Assembly (NCBI GenBank): GCA_018304425.1
Contig: JAGVWE010000005.1
Coordinates: 62,001 to 126,000 of the forward strand
Source of the DNA: Candidatus Iainarchaeum sp.
GTDB taxonomy: Archaea; Iainarchaeota; Iainarchaeia; Iainarchaeales; UBA10219
Direction of reading: 5' to 3'
Length of the DNA stretch: 64,000 nt
A model generated the notes under the pieces. That model did no database searches and was not told the DNA's origin. It worked only from the letters and a program-made list of their open reading frames with translations. The position numbers and the translations under genes were made by a program. Each line of letters opens with the position of its first letter. The first letter of the stretch is position 1. Positions 41,629 to 50,921 of this stretch are shown piece by piece.

Positions 41629-42903
41629 TCAGCAGACGGCCCTGATTTTCAGCTTCCAATGCTTCATGGCCTCGCGCGCCACCGAAAGCGAGCCGCAGAC
41701 CAGGAGGAGGTCGTCTCTTCCGGCGAGTTTCTCGGCTTGCTCGATGGCGGCCGAGACCGTGGCTTCCTGCAGGGTCTGGCGGGCACGCGAAAAAGGCCGC
41801 AACTCCGCTGTTTCGGCGGCGCGCCAGCTCTTCGGTTTCGCCAGGATGAGGGTGTCGGCTTTGGGGGAAAGATAGTCCAGCATTTCCCGGAAGTCCTTGT
41901 CCCGGTAACAGCCGAACACCACGAACAACTGTTTGAAGGAAAAGAGCTTGAGGGATTGGGACAAGCGCTTCAAGCAGTCCGGGTTGTGGCCGGCGTCAAT
42001 GAGGGTCAAGGGCCGCCTTCGGCGGGAGATGACCTGCAGGCGGCAGGGCCAAAAGGTCTTTTCCAGTCCCAGGCGGATGGCGCGGTCGGAGACCGGGAAG
42101 CCGCGCTTGCGGAGGAGATAGGCCGCAGAAGCCGCGAGGGCCGCGTTCTCGACCTGGTGAAAGCCCAGCAGGGAAACCCTGAGGCCGGAAAGCTTGCAGG
42201 GATACAACAAGTCGAACGTGCTGCCCCGGTCGGTTGACTCCGCCAACTCATAGCGGGGCCGGATGACGGCCGCGTTCTTCGCGCGCGCCATCCGCTGGAT
42301 GGTGGCAAGGGCCTCGCCTTCGGCGTTCGTCACCGCCAATGAATTGAATTTGATGATGCCGGCTTTCTCGGACGCGATTTGCCGGAGGGTGTCGCCGAGG
42401 ATTTGCGTGTGCTCCAGGGAAATGTTGGTGATGACGTTGACCAGGCCGTTCAAGACATTCGTCGCGTCGAGGCGGCCGCCCAGGCCGACCTCGCACACCA
42501 GGAAATCCACTTTTTCATCCAAGAAATGCTTGAGCGCAGCGCAGGTCAGGACCTCGAAGTGCATGGGCCTTTCCTCCATCAGGTCCACGATTTTCCGGGC
42601 CCACGACATCAGGGAGGCAAACGCTTTCTTCGTGCAAGGCCGGCAGTTGACCGCGATTCGCTCGGGGTAGTCCAGCAGATGGGGACTGGTGTAGAGGCCG
42701 ACCTTGTAGCCTTCCACGCGCAGGATGCGCGCCAGCATCGAGGCCACGCTGCCCTTGCCGTTCGAGCCCGCCACGTGGATGACTTTCAAGTCAGCGAAAT
42801 CGAGTTTGGCCATGCGGAGGAAACGCTCCACGCGCTCCAGGCCCAGCTTCATCGAGAACTCGTCAAAGGAATCCAGCCAGGCCACGGCTTCCCGATAGTT
42901 CAT
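41629..42903 (-). CDS. folC: Mur ligase-family protein (FolC-like)
   Basis: This 424-residue ATP-dependent ligase resembles folylpolyglutamate/dihydrofolate synthase. It has the P-loop HVAGSNGKGSVASM at about residues 42-55, TSPHLLDYPERI, CEVGLGGRLDATN and the C-terminal IDAGHNPDCL. It would add glutamate to a folate or pterin-like substrate. The archaeal substrate may be a modified pterin or another cofactor, so the symbol is by similarity only. ATG at 42903 overlaps the pcm stop by four bases, in a minus-strand operon. Confidence 0.85.
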   Translation of the reverse strand: MNYREAVAWLDSFDEFSMKLGLERVERFLRMAKLDFADLKVIHVAGSNGKGSVASMLARILRVEGYKVGLYTSPHLLDYPERIAVNCRPCTKKAFASLMSWARKIVDLMEERPMHFEVLTCAALKHFLDEKVDFLVCEVGLGGRLDATNVLNGLVNVITNISLEHTQILGDTLRQIASEKAGIIKFNSLAVTNAEGEALATIQRMARAKNAAVIRPRYELAESTDRGSTFDLLYPCKLSGLRVSLLGFHQVENAALAASAAYLLRKRGFPVSDRAIRLGLEKTFWPCRLQVISRRRRPLTLIDAGHNPDCLKRLSQSLKLFSFKQLFVVFGCYRDKDFREMLDYLSPKADTLILAKPKSWRAAETAELRPFSRARQTLQEATVSAAIEQAEKLAGRDDLLLVCGSLSVAREAMKHWKLKIRAVC

Positions 42904-43574
42904 GCCATCCCGCCCCCGAAGCCATGCCTGCCCTTTAAGGGCACGAAAACGTAATAGTTTTCCGAGAACTCTTCTTTGAGGAGCTGGCCCCTTTTTTTGT
43001 GTAAACTGGTCAGGGTCTGGGTGTGTGCGTCCCCGACCGGCCCGACCACCCTCCCGCCGTCCGCCAACTGGTCGAACAAGGGCTTGGGGATGAAGGGGCA
43101 GGCGGCCGAGACCAGGATGCGGTCGAAGGGCGCGTGTTCCGGGAGGCCCTGGGAGCCGTCTCCCTGCACGGATTCCGCGTTCCTGCAACCCATCGCTGCC
43201 AGGTTCTTCTTGGATTGCCCGGCGAGTTCCTCCAACAACTCGACACCAAACACCTTTCCCGCTGCGCCCACGAGATGCGCGAGCAAAGCAAGGACGTAAC
43301 CACAGCCCGAGCCCACTTCCAGGACTTTCTGGCCGGGCCGCACCTGCAGCAGTTCCAGCATGGAGGCAAGGGTGGAGGGCTGGGAAATGGTTTGGCCGTG
43401 GCCAATGGGAAAGGCCGCGTCCACATAGGCTTGTTCCCGCGCGCCCACGGGAAAAAAGGCTTCGCGGGGCACGGCGAGAAAGGCTTCCCGGACTTCCCGG
43501 GAGCGGATGGCCTGGGATTGCTCCAGGAAGGCGACGAGTTGCTCGCGTTTGAGCCGGAAAACGTCTGCTGGCAT
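42900..43574 (-). CDS. pcm: Protein-L-isoaspartate O-methyltransferase
   Basis: This 224-residue SAM-dependent enzyme methylates isoaspartyl residues in aged proteins so they can be repaired. It has the family start VREAFLAVPREAFFPVG, the loop DAAFPIGHGQTISQPS, the SAM motif VLEVGSGCGYVLALLAH and DRILVSAACPFIP. Length is typical. It overlaps the FolC-like gene by four bases and follows the HTH gene by five. Confidence 0.94.
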   Translation of the reverse strand: MPADVFRLKREQLVAFLEQSQAIRSREVREAFLAVPREAFFPVGAREQAYVDAAFPIGHGQTISQPSTLASMLELLQVRPGQKVLEVGSGCGYVLALLAHLVGAAGKVFGVELLEELAGQSKKNLAAMGCRNAESVQGDGSQGLPEHAPFDRILVSAACPFIPKPLFDQLADGGRVVGPVGDAHTQTLTSLHKKRGQLLKEEFSENYYVFVPLKGRHGFGGGMA

Positions 43575-43579
43575 CTGCC

Positions 43580-44509
43580 CTACCTCAGTTTCTCCCGTTC
43601 CCGTATCAACTTGAGCAGGTCCTTGGCCTTGTGGAGGGTTTCGAGGTCTTCTTCGCCGATGACCGGGATGTCCTCGACTTTCCGTGCCTTGAATTCCTTG
43701 GCGAGGATGACGGCGTGTGCAGCCAGCGTTTCCCCGGACTTGCCGAGGTCCAACGCCTTTCTCTGGATGTCCGCCTTCTTGTGTCCCAGGCTGATGAGCA
43801 GCCCCTCCGAGGGCTGGGTGAATGCGTCAAAGGGCGCGCGGTGGAATTCCGCGAGTTTCAGGCCCAGGTCATGGATTTTCTGCAAGAGCTCGTCTTCAAA
43901 GTGCTCGGAGAACAGTTCCCGTTCCGGGATGGGCTCGTGCCCGGTTTCCCCCAAGAAATTGGCTTGCTTGATGAGCGTGCACTTGAAGTAGGCTTCCAGC
44001 TTGCGCGCCGTGTCCAGGGAAGTCGAGGCCCCGGCCTCAAAGCGGTGGAGGCTCTCCTTGGCGAGGCCCACCTGCTCCGCCACCTCGGAGAGTGGTTTGC
44101 CGGCTTCCTCCCGTTTCCGGCGCATGGCATCCGCATCGAGTTCGACGATGGACTTGCCCTTGTAGTATTTGATGTAGGGCGCGCGCTCGTCCAAGAGGTC
44201 GGCGAAGGAGCCCAGGTTCAGCACCGGGATGTCGTGGCGCTCGTAAACCATGCCCCGCTGCAGGGAAAAGGCCTTGGTTTTTTCGCCGAGGATGAGGGCT
44301 TCGGCGTTGAAAATCTTTTCCAGTTTCCGGAGCTCGGTGGCGTGCTCCGGCCGCAGCGCATCGATGTTGCCGAACACCTTCACCAAGAGGGTGAGGTTCG
44401 GGCTCCGCGCGATCAAGTCAAAGCAGCTGTTGGTGTGGTAGAAGGTCGCGACCCGGAAGCCATGCCGTTCAAGGAGGGAGAGGGCCCTGGCCAGGAGTTC
44501 CTGCCGCAT
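43580..44509 (-). CDS. Archaeal HTH-type (XRE-like) regulator, UPF-type family
   Basis: This 309-residue protein matches a broadly conserved archaeal family of putative HTH regulators. The first ~120 residues resemble a nuclease-like fold found in these proteins (CFDLIARSPNLTLLVKVFGNID). The helix-turn-helix is at about residues 130-180 (MRRKREEAGKPLSEVAEQVG, RFEAGASTSLDTARKLE). The C-terminal part has an EVIP-like KVEDIPVIGEEDLETL end. Target genes are unknown. It is the second gene of the minus-strand group, touching the DGGGP synthase stop. Confidence 0.88.
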   Translation of the reverse strand: MRQELLARALSLLERHGFRVATFYHTNSCFDLIARSPNLTLLVKVFGNIDALRPEHATELRKLEKIFNAEALILGEKTKAFSLQRGMVYERHDIPVLNLGSFADLLDERAPYIKYYKGKSIVELDADAMRRKREEAGKPLSEVAEQVGLAKESLHRFEAGASTSLDTARKLEAYFKCTLIKQANFLGETGHEPIPERELFSEHFEDELLQKIHDLGLKLAEFHRAPFDAFTQPSEGLLISLGHKKADIQRKALDLGKSGETLAAHAVILAKEFKARKVEDIPVIGEEDLETLHKAKDLLKLIREREKLR

Positions 44510-45331
44510 TCACAGCACCACCGAGGCGAAGGCCAACAGCGCGAGCATCATGGCCTGCTTGGAGAGGCCCTGGGCTTTCCTGAACTCGTCGCTCAGGGCC
44601 TGGAATCCGGCATAGGCGAAGACGATGCCGGAGAAGACGATGAGGGGAAAGAACCAGGCCTTCTCATAATAGTAGCGGGTTCCCGCGAACAAGGCCACGG
44701 CCACGGCAAAGGCGTAGCAGAACAGGATGAGGCTCTTCACCGGGGAATGGCCGATGAGCATGGGCAGGCTCACCTTGTGGCCCTGGTCTCCTTCCAGGTC
44801 TTCGAGGTCCTTTGTGAGTTCCCGGCCGAGGTTGGCGAGCATGGCGCTGAAGGCAAGGAATATCACGGGAAAATAGCTGCCAGAAACCGAGGCCCCGAAC
44901 AAGAGCGTTACCGCCGTTCCCGAGGCGACAATCCAGTTGCCCACGTACTTCATTTTCTTGAGCAGCGAGGAATAGGCCAGGAGCAGTCCGGTGAAGACCA
45001 GGGAAATCAGGAAAGCCGCGGCATTGACTTGGTAGGCCAAGGCATTGCCGGCCACGAACAGGAACAGGGACTCGGCTAACACGAAGCGCGCGGAAAGCTT
45101 TCCGCTGGGGATGGGCCGGTGGGGCTTCGTTTTCCGGTCAATGGAGCGGTCAAAGTAGTCGTTGATGGCCTGGCCCGCGCCGCACACCAGGAAAGCCGCC
45201 AGCATGGCAGTGAAAAGGTCGACCGTTACCAGGAACCGGGAAAGGGAAGCCCAATAGCCTATCGCGGTGGCCAACGCGGCCATGAAGCAATTAGTGGGCC
45301 GCAAGACTTTGATGGCTGCCAGTGGCTTCAT
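44510..45331 (-). CDS. Digeranylgeranylglyceryl phosphate synthase (UbiA family)
   Basis: This 273-residue membrane prenyltransferase adds the second geranylgeranyl chain in archaeal ether-lipid synthesis. The two Asp-rich motifs are NDYFDRSIDRKTKPHRP and KDLEDLEGDQGHKVSLP, and about eight helices are seen. It starts at ATG 45331, about 27 bases from a TATA box (CAATTTAAAGT on the minus strand), so it is probably leaderless. It leads the group with the HTH, Pcm and FolC-like genes. Confidence 0.9.
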   Translation of the reverse strand: MKPLAAIKVLRPTNCFMAALATAIGYWASLSRFLVTVDLFTAMLAAFLVCGAGQAINDYFDRSIDRKTKPHRPIPSGKLSARFVLAESLFLFVAGNALAYQVNAAAFLISLVFTGLLLAYSSLLKKMKYVGNWIVASGTAVTLLFGASVSGSYFPVIFLAFSAMLANLGRELTKDLEDLEGDQGHKVSLPMLIGHSPVKSLILFCYAFAVAVALFAGTRYYYEKAWFFPLIVFSGIVFAYAGFQALSDEFRKAQGLSKQAMMLALLAFASVVL

Positions 45332-45404
45332 TCAACCCCTAGGGTGTAGGGCCAAAGACTTTAAATTGAAAGCAGACGGGGGGCAGAGGGTCGGGCTGAA
45401 GGGT

Positions 45405-45566
45405 TTACGCCTTCTTCTGCTTGTTCTTTTGGCGGAACCGCTTGGAACCGCATTTCCGGCACTTGGGTGGGGAAGTCCCGGGACTGGACCGCATCTTGGC
45501 ATTGCAGGACATGCACACCCATACATTGGTGAACAGCCTGTTCATGGAGACCGGAAACGATGCCAT
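45405..45566 (-). CDS. rpl40e: Ribosomal protein eL40
   Basis: This 53-residue zinc-ribbon protein of the large subunit has CMSCNAKMRSSPGTSPPKCRKCG with four Cys as zinc ligands and a basic KRFRQKNKQKKA tail. ATG at 45566 gives MASFPVSMNRLF, which matches the family start M-A-x-F-P; ATG at 45545 and further upstream starts are less good. A TATA box GGTTTTTAAAGG lies about 30 bases upstream. UbiA lies 73 bases after its stop. Confidence 0.9.
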   Translation of the reverse strand: MASFPVSMNRLFTNVWVCMSCNAKMRSSPGTSPPKCRKCGSKRFRQKNKQKKA

Positions 45567-45681
45567 GCAATCACACCAAAAAACGCTGCAAACCTTTAAA
45601 AACCATTTTAACGCCAATTGAATGGGTTTGCAGATAACCTATTTTAGAATGAATTAATTTATAAACCAGCCACCCCCTTTT

Positions 45682-45754
45682 GCCTCGATAGTGCAGCGGT
45701 CAAGCACATGGGCCTTTCAAGCCCGTAACCCGGGTTCAAATCCCGGTCGGGGCA
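45682..45754 (+). tRNA. tRNA-Glu(TTC)
   Basis: Acceptor GCCTCGA/TCGGGGC, discriminator A at 45754, anticodon TTC in the loop CTTTCAA, and T-arm CCGGGTTCAAATCCCGG. The TATA ATTTATAAACC at 45657-45667 is about 20 bases upstream. No intron. Confidence 0.93.
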
Positions 45755-45837
45755 CTTTTCTAATTTGGGGGGAGATGCGAAGTCGATCGCCGAGGGCGCC
45801 GGTGTTGGTGTGATGTCGGCCGGGAAAGTACGCGTAG

Positions 45838-48213
45838 TCACCGCTGGCCCAACGCTTGTTCTTTGGCCAGGGAAAGCGTCAGGGCCCTGATGGTTTCCAC
45901 CGCGTCGATGTTGGCGGAAACCGAGTCGATGCCGTAGCCGATGAGCGTTTTCACCATTTCCGGGTTGCTGGCGGCCTGTCCGCAGATGCTGGTCTTGACT
46001 CCCGCCTTCTTACAGGCCGCGATGACGTGCTCGATTTCGCGCAGCACCGCGGGATGCATCTCGCTGAACTGTTTCTGGATGCGCTCGTTGTTGCGGTCGA
46101 TGCCCAGCGTCAACTGGGTCAAGTCGTTGGTGCCGAAGGAGATGAAGCGGATTTTTTCGGCGAGGAGCTCGTCGATGACCCAGCAGGCGGCCGGGGTTTC
46201 CACCATGACGCCGAACTCGAAGAAGGGGTCGTTCAAGTCAAAACCGCATTCCACCATCAGGGCCTTGGCCTTCCGCACTTCGTCGACGGAAATAACGAAG
46301 GGCAGCATGACGCCGATGTTCGTGTAACCTTCTTTGCGCAATTGGAAGATGGCCCGCAACTGGGCCTTGAACAATTCGGGTTCGTCGAGGTCGCGTCGGA
46401 TGCCGTGCCAGCCAATCATGGGGTTTTCCTCGTGGGGTTCTTTCTCGCCCCCGGCCAGCTCACGGAACTCGTCCGTGCGCGCGTCAAAGGTCCGATACCA
46501 TACCGGCTTGCCCTTGAAGTGGGAAGCCACTTTCCGGATGTCCTCCCGCACCACCTCAACGAGTTTCTTGGCTTCGCCGCGCCGCAGGAACTCCGCCGGG
46601 TGCTCGCCGGAAGCCGTAATCATGTGCTCGGCGCGCAGCAAGCCAACCCCGTCCGCGCCGGTTTTCTCGGCGTTCTCGGCGGCCTCGGGCAGGGCCACGT
46701 TGACCTTGACTTTGATGGCGCGCGACCGCAAGGCATTGAGTACGGCTTGCTTGCGCAGGACATCCGTTACCTGGCCTGGAAGCCGCAAGGCCTTTTCGAG
46801 GACGGGAACCTCGGCATCCGAAACCACTTCCACCGCCGCGTTTTCCTGGCTGGCCGCCTTTTTCAGGGGCGGCGTGCCGGCGTAGACCAGGCCCTTGAAG
46901 CCGTCCACCGTAATCGTCATGCCGTCCTTCAAGACCCGGGTGGCCTGTTCCGAGCCCACCACGCAGGGAATCTGGAGTTCGCGGGAAACAATGGCGGCGT
47001 GGCTGGTCCTCCCCCCCTCGTCCGTGACAATGGCCGCGCACTTTTTCATGATGGGCACCCAGCTGGGGTTGGTCATCACGGTTACGAGGACGTGGCCAGG
47101 CTGCACCTTGGCGATGTCCTTGACATCCGGCACCACGCTGACCACGCCGGACACCACGCCTGGAGAGGCCGCAAGCCCTTTAAGCAGGGGCTGCACGTCT
47201 CCCGCCACCTCCACTTTTTCCTTCAACTTGTGGAGCGTGGTAATGGCACGCGTTTGAACCAAAAACATCTTGCCGCCTTCCACGGCGAACTCCACGTCCT
47301 GGGGCTTGCCATAATGTTGTTCGAGTTTCAGGCCCAGACGCGCGACCTCCAAAATGAGTTTGTCGGAAATCTTCTGCTTTTCCCTGAGTTCGGGTTTCAG
47401 GTTGACCTGCTTGTTTCCCTTGGAGGCCCGGGCCAGCATCCAGTCCTGTTTGGCGAGTTCCTTGTGGACAATCTGCAGGCTTTCCTTGTCCACGACATAG
47501 TTGTCGGGCTTGAGGGTTCCGCCCACCACGACTTCCCCGAGGCCGAAAGCGGCTTCGACAACGATCTTGTCCAAGTCCCCGCCCGGGTCAGCCGTGAACA
47601 TGACACCTGAGGCCTCGGAGTTCACCATTTTCTGGACGACTACCGCAATCCCCACTCTTTCCGTGCCAAAGCCCTGCTTCTTGCGGTAGAAGACCGCGCG
47701 CGGCGTGAACAGCGAGGCCCAGCAGTTTTGCACGGCTTTGACCACTTCCGGCCGGCCGATGACGTTCAAATAGGTCTCCTGCTGGCCGGCAAAGCTGGCC
47801 TCGGGCAGGTCCTCGGCCGTCGCCGAACTCCGGACCGCGACATAGGGCTGCTCGCTGCTGGAGAGGTTGCCCCAACCCACCTTTTTTTGTTCGATGCGCT
47901 GGTAGGCTTTCTGGATTTCGACCCCGATTTCTTCGGGCATCCGGGCGGAGAGGATGAGTTCCCGCACCTGTTCGGTCACGGCTTCCAGGGCTGCGGTGTC
48001 ATCGACGTCCAGGGGCTCTAAGAGGGCCAGGATTTTTTGCTTGATGCCCGTGCGTTCGAGGAAATGGTAATAGGCCTGCGTGGTCACGATGAAGCCGTTG
48101 GGAATCGGGAAGCGGTTGTTGGCCATCTCGCCCAGATTCGCGCCCTTGCCGCCCACCGTGGGAATGTCGTCCTTGCCCACGTCGTCAAACCAGACAATGA
48201 ACTTCACCGGCAT
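45838..48213 (-). CDS. ppsA: Phosphoenolpyruvate synthase
   Basis: This 791-residue enzyme makes PEP from pyruvate and ATP for gluconeogenesis. It has an N-terminal ATP-grasp domain (VGGKGANLGEM, RSSATAEDLPEASFAGQQ), the phosphohistidine domain with TSHAAIVSRELQIPCVVG and a C-terminal PEP-binding barrel (ISFGTNDLTQLTLGIDR, SICGQAASNP). ATG at 48213 is preferred; GTG at 48225 is possible and would overlap pyruvate kinase's stop. It lies immediately downstream of pyruvate kinase, the enzyme catalysing the reverse direction. Length is normal. Confidence 0.94.
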   Translation of the reverse strand: MPVKFIVWFDDVGKDDIPTVGGKGANLGEMANNRFPIPNGFIVTTQAYYHFLERTGIKQKILALLEPLDVDDTAALEAVTEQVRELILSARMPEEIGVEIQKAYQRIEQKKVGWGNLSSSEQPYVAVRSSATAEDLPEASFAGQQETYLNVIGRPEVVKAVQNCWASLFTPRAVFYRKKQGFGTERVGIAVVVQKMVNSEASGVMFTADPGGDLDKIVVEAAFGLGEVVVGGTLKPDNYVVDKESLQIVHKELAKQDWMLARASKGNKQVNLKPELREKQKISDKLILEVARLGLKLEQHYGKPQDVEFAVEGGKMFLVQTRAITTLHKLKEKVEVAGDVQPLLKGLAASPGVVSGVVSVVPDVKDIAKVQPGHVLVTVMTNPSWVPIMKKCAAIVTDEGGRTSHAAIVSRELQIPCVVGSEQATRVLKDGMTITVDGFKGLVYAGTPPLKKAASQENAAVEVVSDAEVPVLEKALRLPGQVTDVLRKQAVLNALRSRAIKVKVNVALPEAAENAEKTGADGVGLLRAEHMITASGEHPAEFLRRGEAKKLVEVVREDIRKVASHFKGKPVWYRTFDARTDEFRELAGGEKEPHEENPMIGWHGIRRDLDEPELFKAQLRAIFQLRKEGYTNIGVMLPFVISVDEVRKAKALMVECGFDLNDPFFEFGVMVETPAACWVIDELLAEKIRFISFGTNDLTQLTLGIDRNNERIQKQFSEMHPAVLREIEHVIAACKKAGVKTSICGQAASNPEMVKTLIGYGIDSVSANIDAVETIRALTLSLAKEQALGQR

Positions 48214-48227
48214 GCGCTTGTTCACCC

Positions 48228-49610
48228 TTACCCGCTTCGCTCGCTTGCGTTTATGACTTCCTTGGCCCAATTGATTTGAATCATGTTGGTCGCGGGCTGC
48301 GTGGCAAACCTTCCCGCCGTGAACAACAACAAGTCGCTTCCCTCAATTAAACCTTTCGCATGCAGCCACTTGGCCACCGGGATGATCCGGTTCTTTTCCG
48401 CCTGGCCAGGGTAGTGGCAGGGCTGCACGCCATAGTAGAGCATGAGTTGCCGTTTGACGGCAGGCGAGGCCGTGACTGCCAGGATGGGCTGCTGGAGCCG
48501 ATACCTTGAAATGAGGCGGGCGGTATAGCCTGACCTCGTCATGACAATGACCTTGCTGACGTGCAGCATGGTGCAGGAGGCCGCGGCGGCCGAGGCAATG
48601 GCTTTGGACACGTTGCGGCCCGCGCCTTCGGCAAACGTGCTCTTGGCCATGTGCTCGGTGGCCCGGGCAATCGAGGCCAGGGTTTTCACGGCTTCCACGG
48701 GAAACTCGCCTTTCGCGGTTTCCCCGCTCAACATGAGGGCATCGGCCCCGTCCAGGATGGCGTTGGCTGCGTCGCTGGTCTCCGCACGGGTGGCCCGCGG
48801 CCGGTGAATCATGGACTCCAAAACCTGCGTGGCCACGATGACGAATTTCCCGGCTGCATTGCATTTGCGGATGAACTCCTTTTGCAGGAGGGGCACGCGT
48901 TCCTGGGGCAGTTCAACGCCCAAATCGCCTCTCGCCACCATGATGCCGTCGCTGGCCTCAAGGATTTTGTCGAAGTGCTTCACGCCCTGGCGGTTCTCGA
49001 TTTTGGCGATGACCTGGATGTCGGTTCCCTTGAGCGCTTTTTTCACGGCGAGGACGTCGCGCTCGGTTTGGGCGAAGGACAAGGCCACGAAGTCCACGTT
49101 GTGTTTCCGGGCAAAGGCCAGGTTCTCGTAATCCTTTTTCTGGAGGGCCGGCACGTTGAATTTCACGCCCAAGACGTTCACGCCCACGTGGTCGTAGAGT
49201 TCCCCAGCAGAGACAAACCGCAGCCTCACGGCAGTGGCCTGCTTCTCGATGATCTTGGCCTCGATGAGGCCATCGGAGAAGAACACGCTGTGGCCGACCT
49301 TGGCCTGCCGAAAAAAGTCGTGGTTGAACCAGTAGGCGTGGCCCGGGTGGAAGCCGAAGGAAAGCTCGTCCCCCTTCTTCACTTCGATGGGCGCCTTCAT
49401 GCCTGCCCTCAAATCCAGCCCCTTGGTGTCAATCAGGACCGGCACGTCGGCCACGCTTCGGACTTGCCGGATGGCCTGGCTCCATTGCCTGGGGTCCCCG
49501 TGCGCGCAGTTGATGCGCACGCAGTCCATGCCGGCGGCAGCCATTTGCCGGAGGACATTTGGCTCCAGGCAGGCCGGTCCGACCGTGCAAACAATCTTGG
49601 TTTTTTTCAT
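48228..49610 (-). CDS. pyk: Pyruvate kinase
   Basis: This 460-residue glycolytic enzyme makes ATP and pyruvate from PEP. The barrel has IVCTVGPA, IENRQGVKHFDKILEASDGIMVARGDLGVELP and ATQVLESMI followed by TRAETSDAANAILDGADALMLSGETA. Two motifs are unusual: VRINCAHGD instead of N-x-SHG, and IDTKGLDLR instead of DTKGPEIR. These sit near the active site and may alter metal or allosteric behaviour. It is followed after 14 bases by PEP synthase and preceded by a Cys-motif membrane protein with a four-base gap. Confidence 0.9.
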   Translation of the reverse strand: MKKTKIVCTVGPACLEPNVLRQMAAAGMDCVRINCAHGDPRQWSQAIRQVRSVADVPVLIDTKGLDLRAGMKAPIEVKKGDELSFGFHPGHAYWFNHDFFRQAKVGHSVFFSDGLIEAKIIEKQATAVRLRFVSAGELYDHVGVNVLGVKFNVPALQKKDYENLAFARKHNVDFVALSFAQTERDVLAVKKALKGTDIQVIAKIENRQGVKHFDKILEASDGIMVARGDLGVELPQERVPLLQKEFIRKCNAAGKFVIVATQVLESMIHRPRATRAETSDAANAILDGADALMLSGETAKGEFPVEAVKTLASIARATEHMAKSTFAEGAGRNVSKAIASAAAASCTMLHVSKVIVMTRSGYTARLISRYRLQQPILAVTASPAVKRQLMLYYGVQPCHYPGQAEKNRIIPVAKWLHAKGLIEGSDLLLFTAGRFATQPATNMIQINWAKEVINASERSG

Positions 49611-49614
49611 GGCA

Positions 49615-50439
49615 TCACTTCACGGCCTGGTCGAGCCTGGCCTCGATGGCTTGCCCGAACAGTTTCACGTAGCCGTCCGGGCTCTTGCTGGTGTCCTTGT
49701 TTTCAACGAACACCGTGAACGCGATTTCGTCCCGGCGGCAGAGCACTCTCGCGGTCTTCTGGATGACGCCTCCCTCGAACTTGATGGAAAAGCAGGTCGA
49801 GCCCAACCCCTCGTCAAAGGCTTTCGTGGTCTCATCGGTTTTCATGGTGCCCTTTTCCTTGCTGAAATAGTCTTTAGCATTGGACTTGGACTGGAACCGG
49901 ATGACCTTCACTTCAATGGCCGTGCTGCCGCCGGACTCCTCGGCCTTCTTGAGGGCCAACAGCCTTCCCTCCGCATACCCGGTTTCCCCCGAACCAAACT
50001 CCTCGTCCCTTTCAACCGAGTAATCCGAGCCATACTCGGCTTTGGCCGGCATCAAGTCGATTACTTTGGCTTCGGCCAGGGTCTTGGGCACGGGCTTGGC
50101 TTCCGGCTTCGAACCGCCTGCCGGCACAGGGGTTTCACCCGATGCAGGCTGCTGACCTTCCGTGCCCGTGGAAGGGCTTGCCACCGAACCAGGTGTTGTG
50201 GACTTGAACTGGGCCAGGCACTTCTTTTTGGCGGCCTCCGAGTAAACGCTATTGCACCAGTCCGCGTTCTTCTCGTTCCGGGCCTTCAAGGAATAGCACA
50301 CGTCCTTCAACAGGCTGCCCGGCTGGTCCTCGCATTCCTGGACCGTTTTCTTGGAGAGGCCCGGCAAGAGGTTGAAGAAACCCAACGCAATCAAGGCCAC
50401 CAGCACAACGGCCAGAACGGCAACGACCTTTAACTCCAT
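49615..50439 (-). CDS. Anchored exported protein with Cys-pair unit
   Basis: This 274-residue protein has an N-terminal membrane anchor (VVAVLAVVLVALIALGFF), then QECEDQPGSLLKDVCYSLKA followed by NEKNADWCNSVYSEAAKKKC, a Cys-pair unit like the repeats in the lipoprotein at 14655. A Pro/Gly/Thr-rich linker leads to a ~150-residue globular C-terminal domain I do not recognise (AYGEGRLLALKK-like region, IEVKVIRFQSKSNAKDYF). It is the first gene of the minus-strand unit with pyk and ppsA and diverges from the T4SS-like genes. It probably faces the outside. Function is unknown. Confidence 0.7.
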   Translation of the reverse strand: MELKVVAVLAVVLVALIALGFFNLLPGLSKKTVQECEDQPGSLLKDVCYSLKARNEKNADWCNSVYSEAAKKKCLAQFKSTTPGSVASPSTGTEGQQPASGETPVPAGGSKPEAKPVPKTLAEAKVIDLMPAKAEYGSDYSVERDEEFGSGETGYAEGRLLALKKAEESGGSTAIEVKVIRFQSKSNAKDYFSKEKGTMKTDETTKAFDEGLGSTCFSIKFEGGVIQKTARVLCRRDEIAFTVFVENKDTSKSPDGYVKLFGQAIEARLDQAVK

Positions 50440-50545
50440 GACTTTATTGGCCTTTAACGTTTTTTATGCCTATGTGCTCGCTACGGCTCGCAGCGGCTCG
50501 CAGCCAAACCCGTCGACAGATAGGTTTTTATTCGGGTTCGGCGTA

Positions 50546-50866
50546 ATGGATGGCATGGAACTCCGGAACCCACTCGCCCTGCTTGCTTTCCTGTTGCTGA
50601 ACGCGGTGGTGGTGGCGGCCGACACCAATGCCTCGGACGCGCAGTCCCTGGCCAACATCCTGGCCCCCTTGAACAAGGTCAAAAACCTGGTGCTGAGCGT
50701 TGCGGGAGTCATCGCCGTCATCTTCTTGGTCATCAACGGCGTGAAGTGGATGTTCGCGGACTCGCCACAGGCCAAGGAAGAAGCCAAGCGCGGCCTCCAA
50801 GGCGCCATCATCGGCCTGGTCATCATTGCCGCGGCCTTCCCGTTGACCGACTACCTGCTCCCCTAA
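50546..50866 (+). CDS. VirB2/TrbC-like pilin
   Basis: This 106-residue protein has an N-terminal signal (LLAFLLLNAVVVAADTN) and two membrane helices (LSVAGVIAVIFLVINGVKWM and LQGAIIGLVIIAAAFPLTDY) joined by a short charged loop, the layout of TrbC/VirB2 pilins. The middle segment is SPQAKEEAKRGLQGAIIG, which is typical of the family. ATG at 50546 is used; ATG at 50555 is possible. The TATA-like GTTTTTATTC lies just upstream, so it may be leaderless. Its neighbours are VirB6- and VirB4-like genes, so it probably is the pilus or channel subunit. Confidence 0.8.
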   Translation: MDGMELRNPLALLAFLLLNAVVVAADTNASDAQSLANILAPLNKVKNLVLSVAGVIAVIFLVINGVKWMFADSPQAKEEAKRGLQGAIIGLVIIAAAFPLTDYLLP

Positions 50867-50921
50867 TTGGGGCCCATAGCGTTAAATCCTGTTTGTGCTT
50901 CCAGTGCATGGGTTTTCGGGG

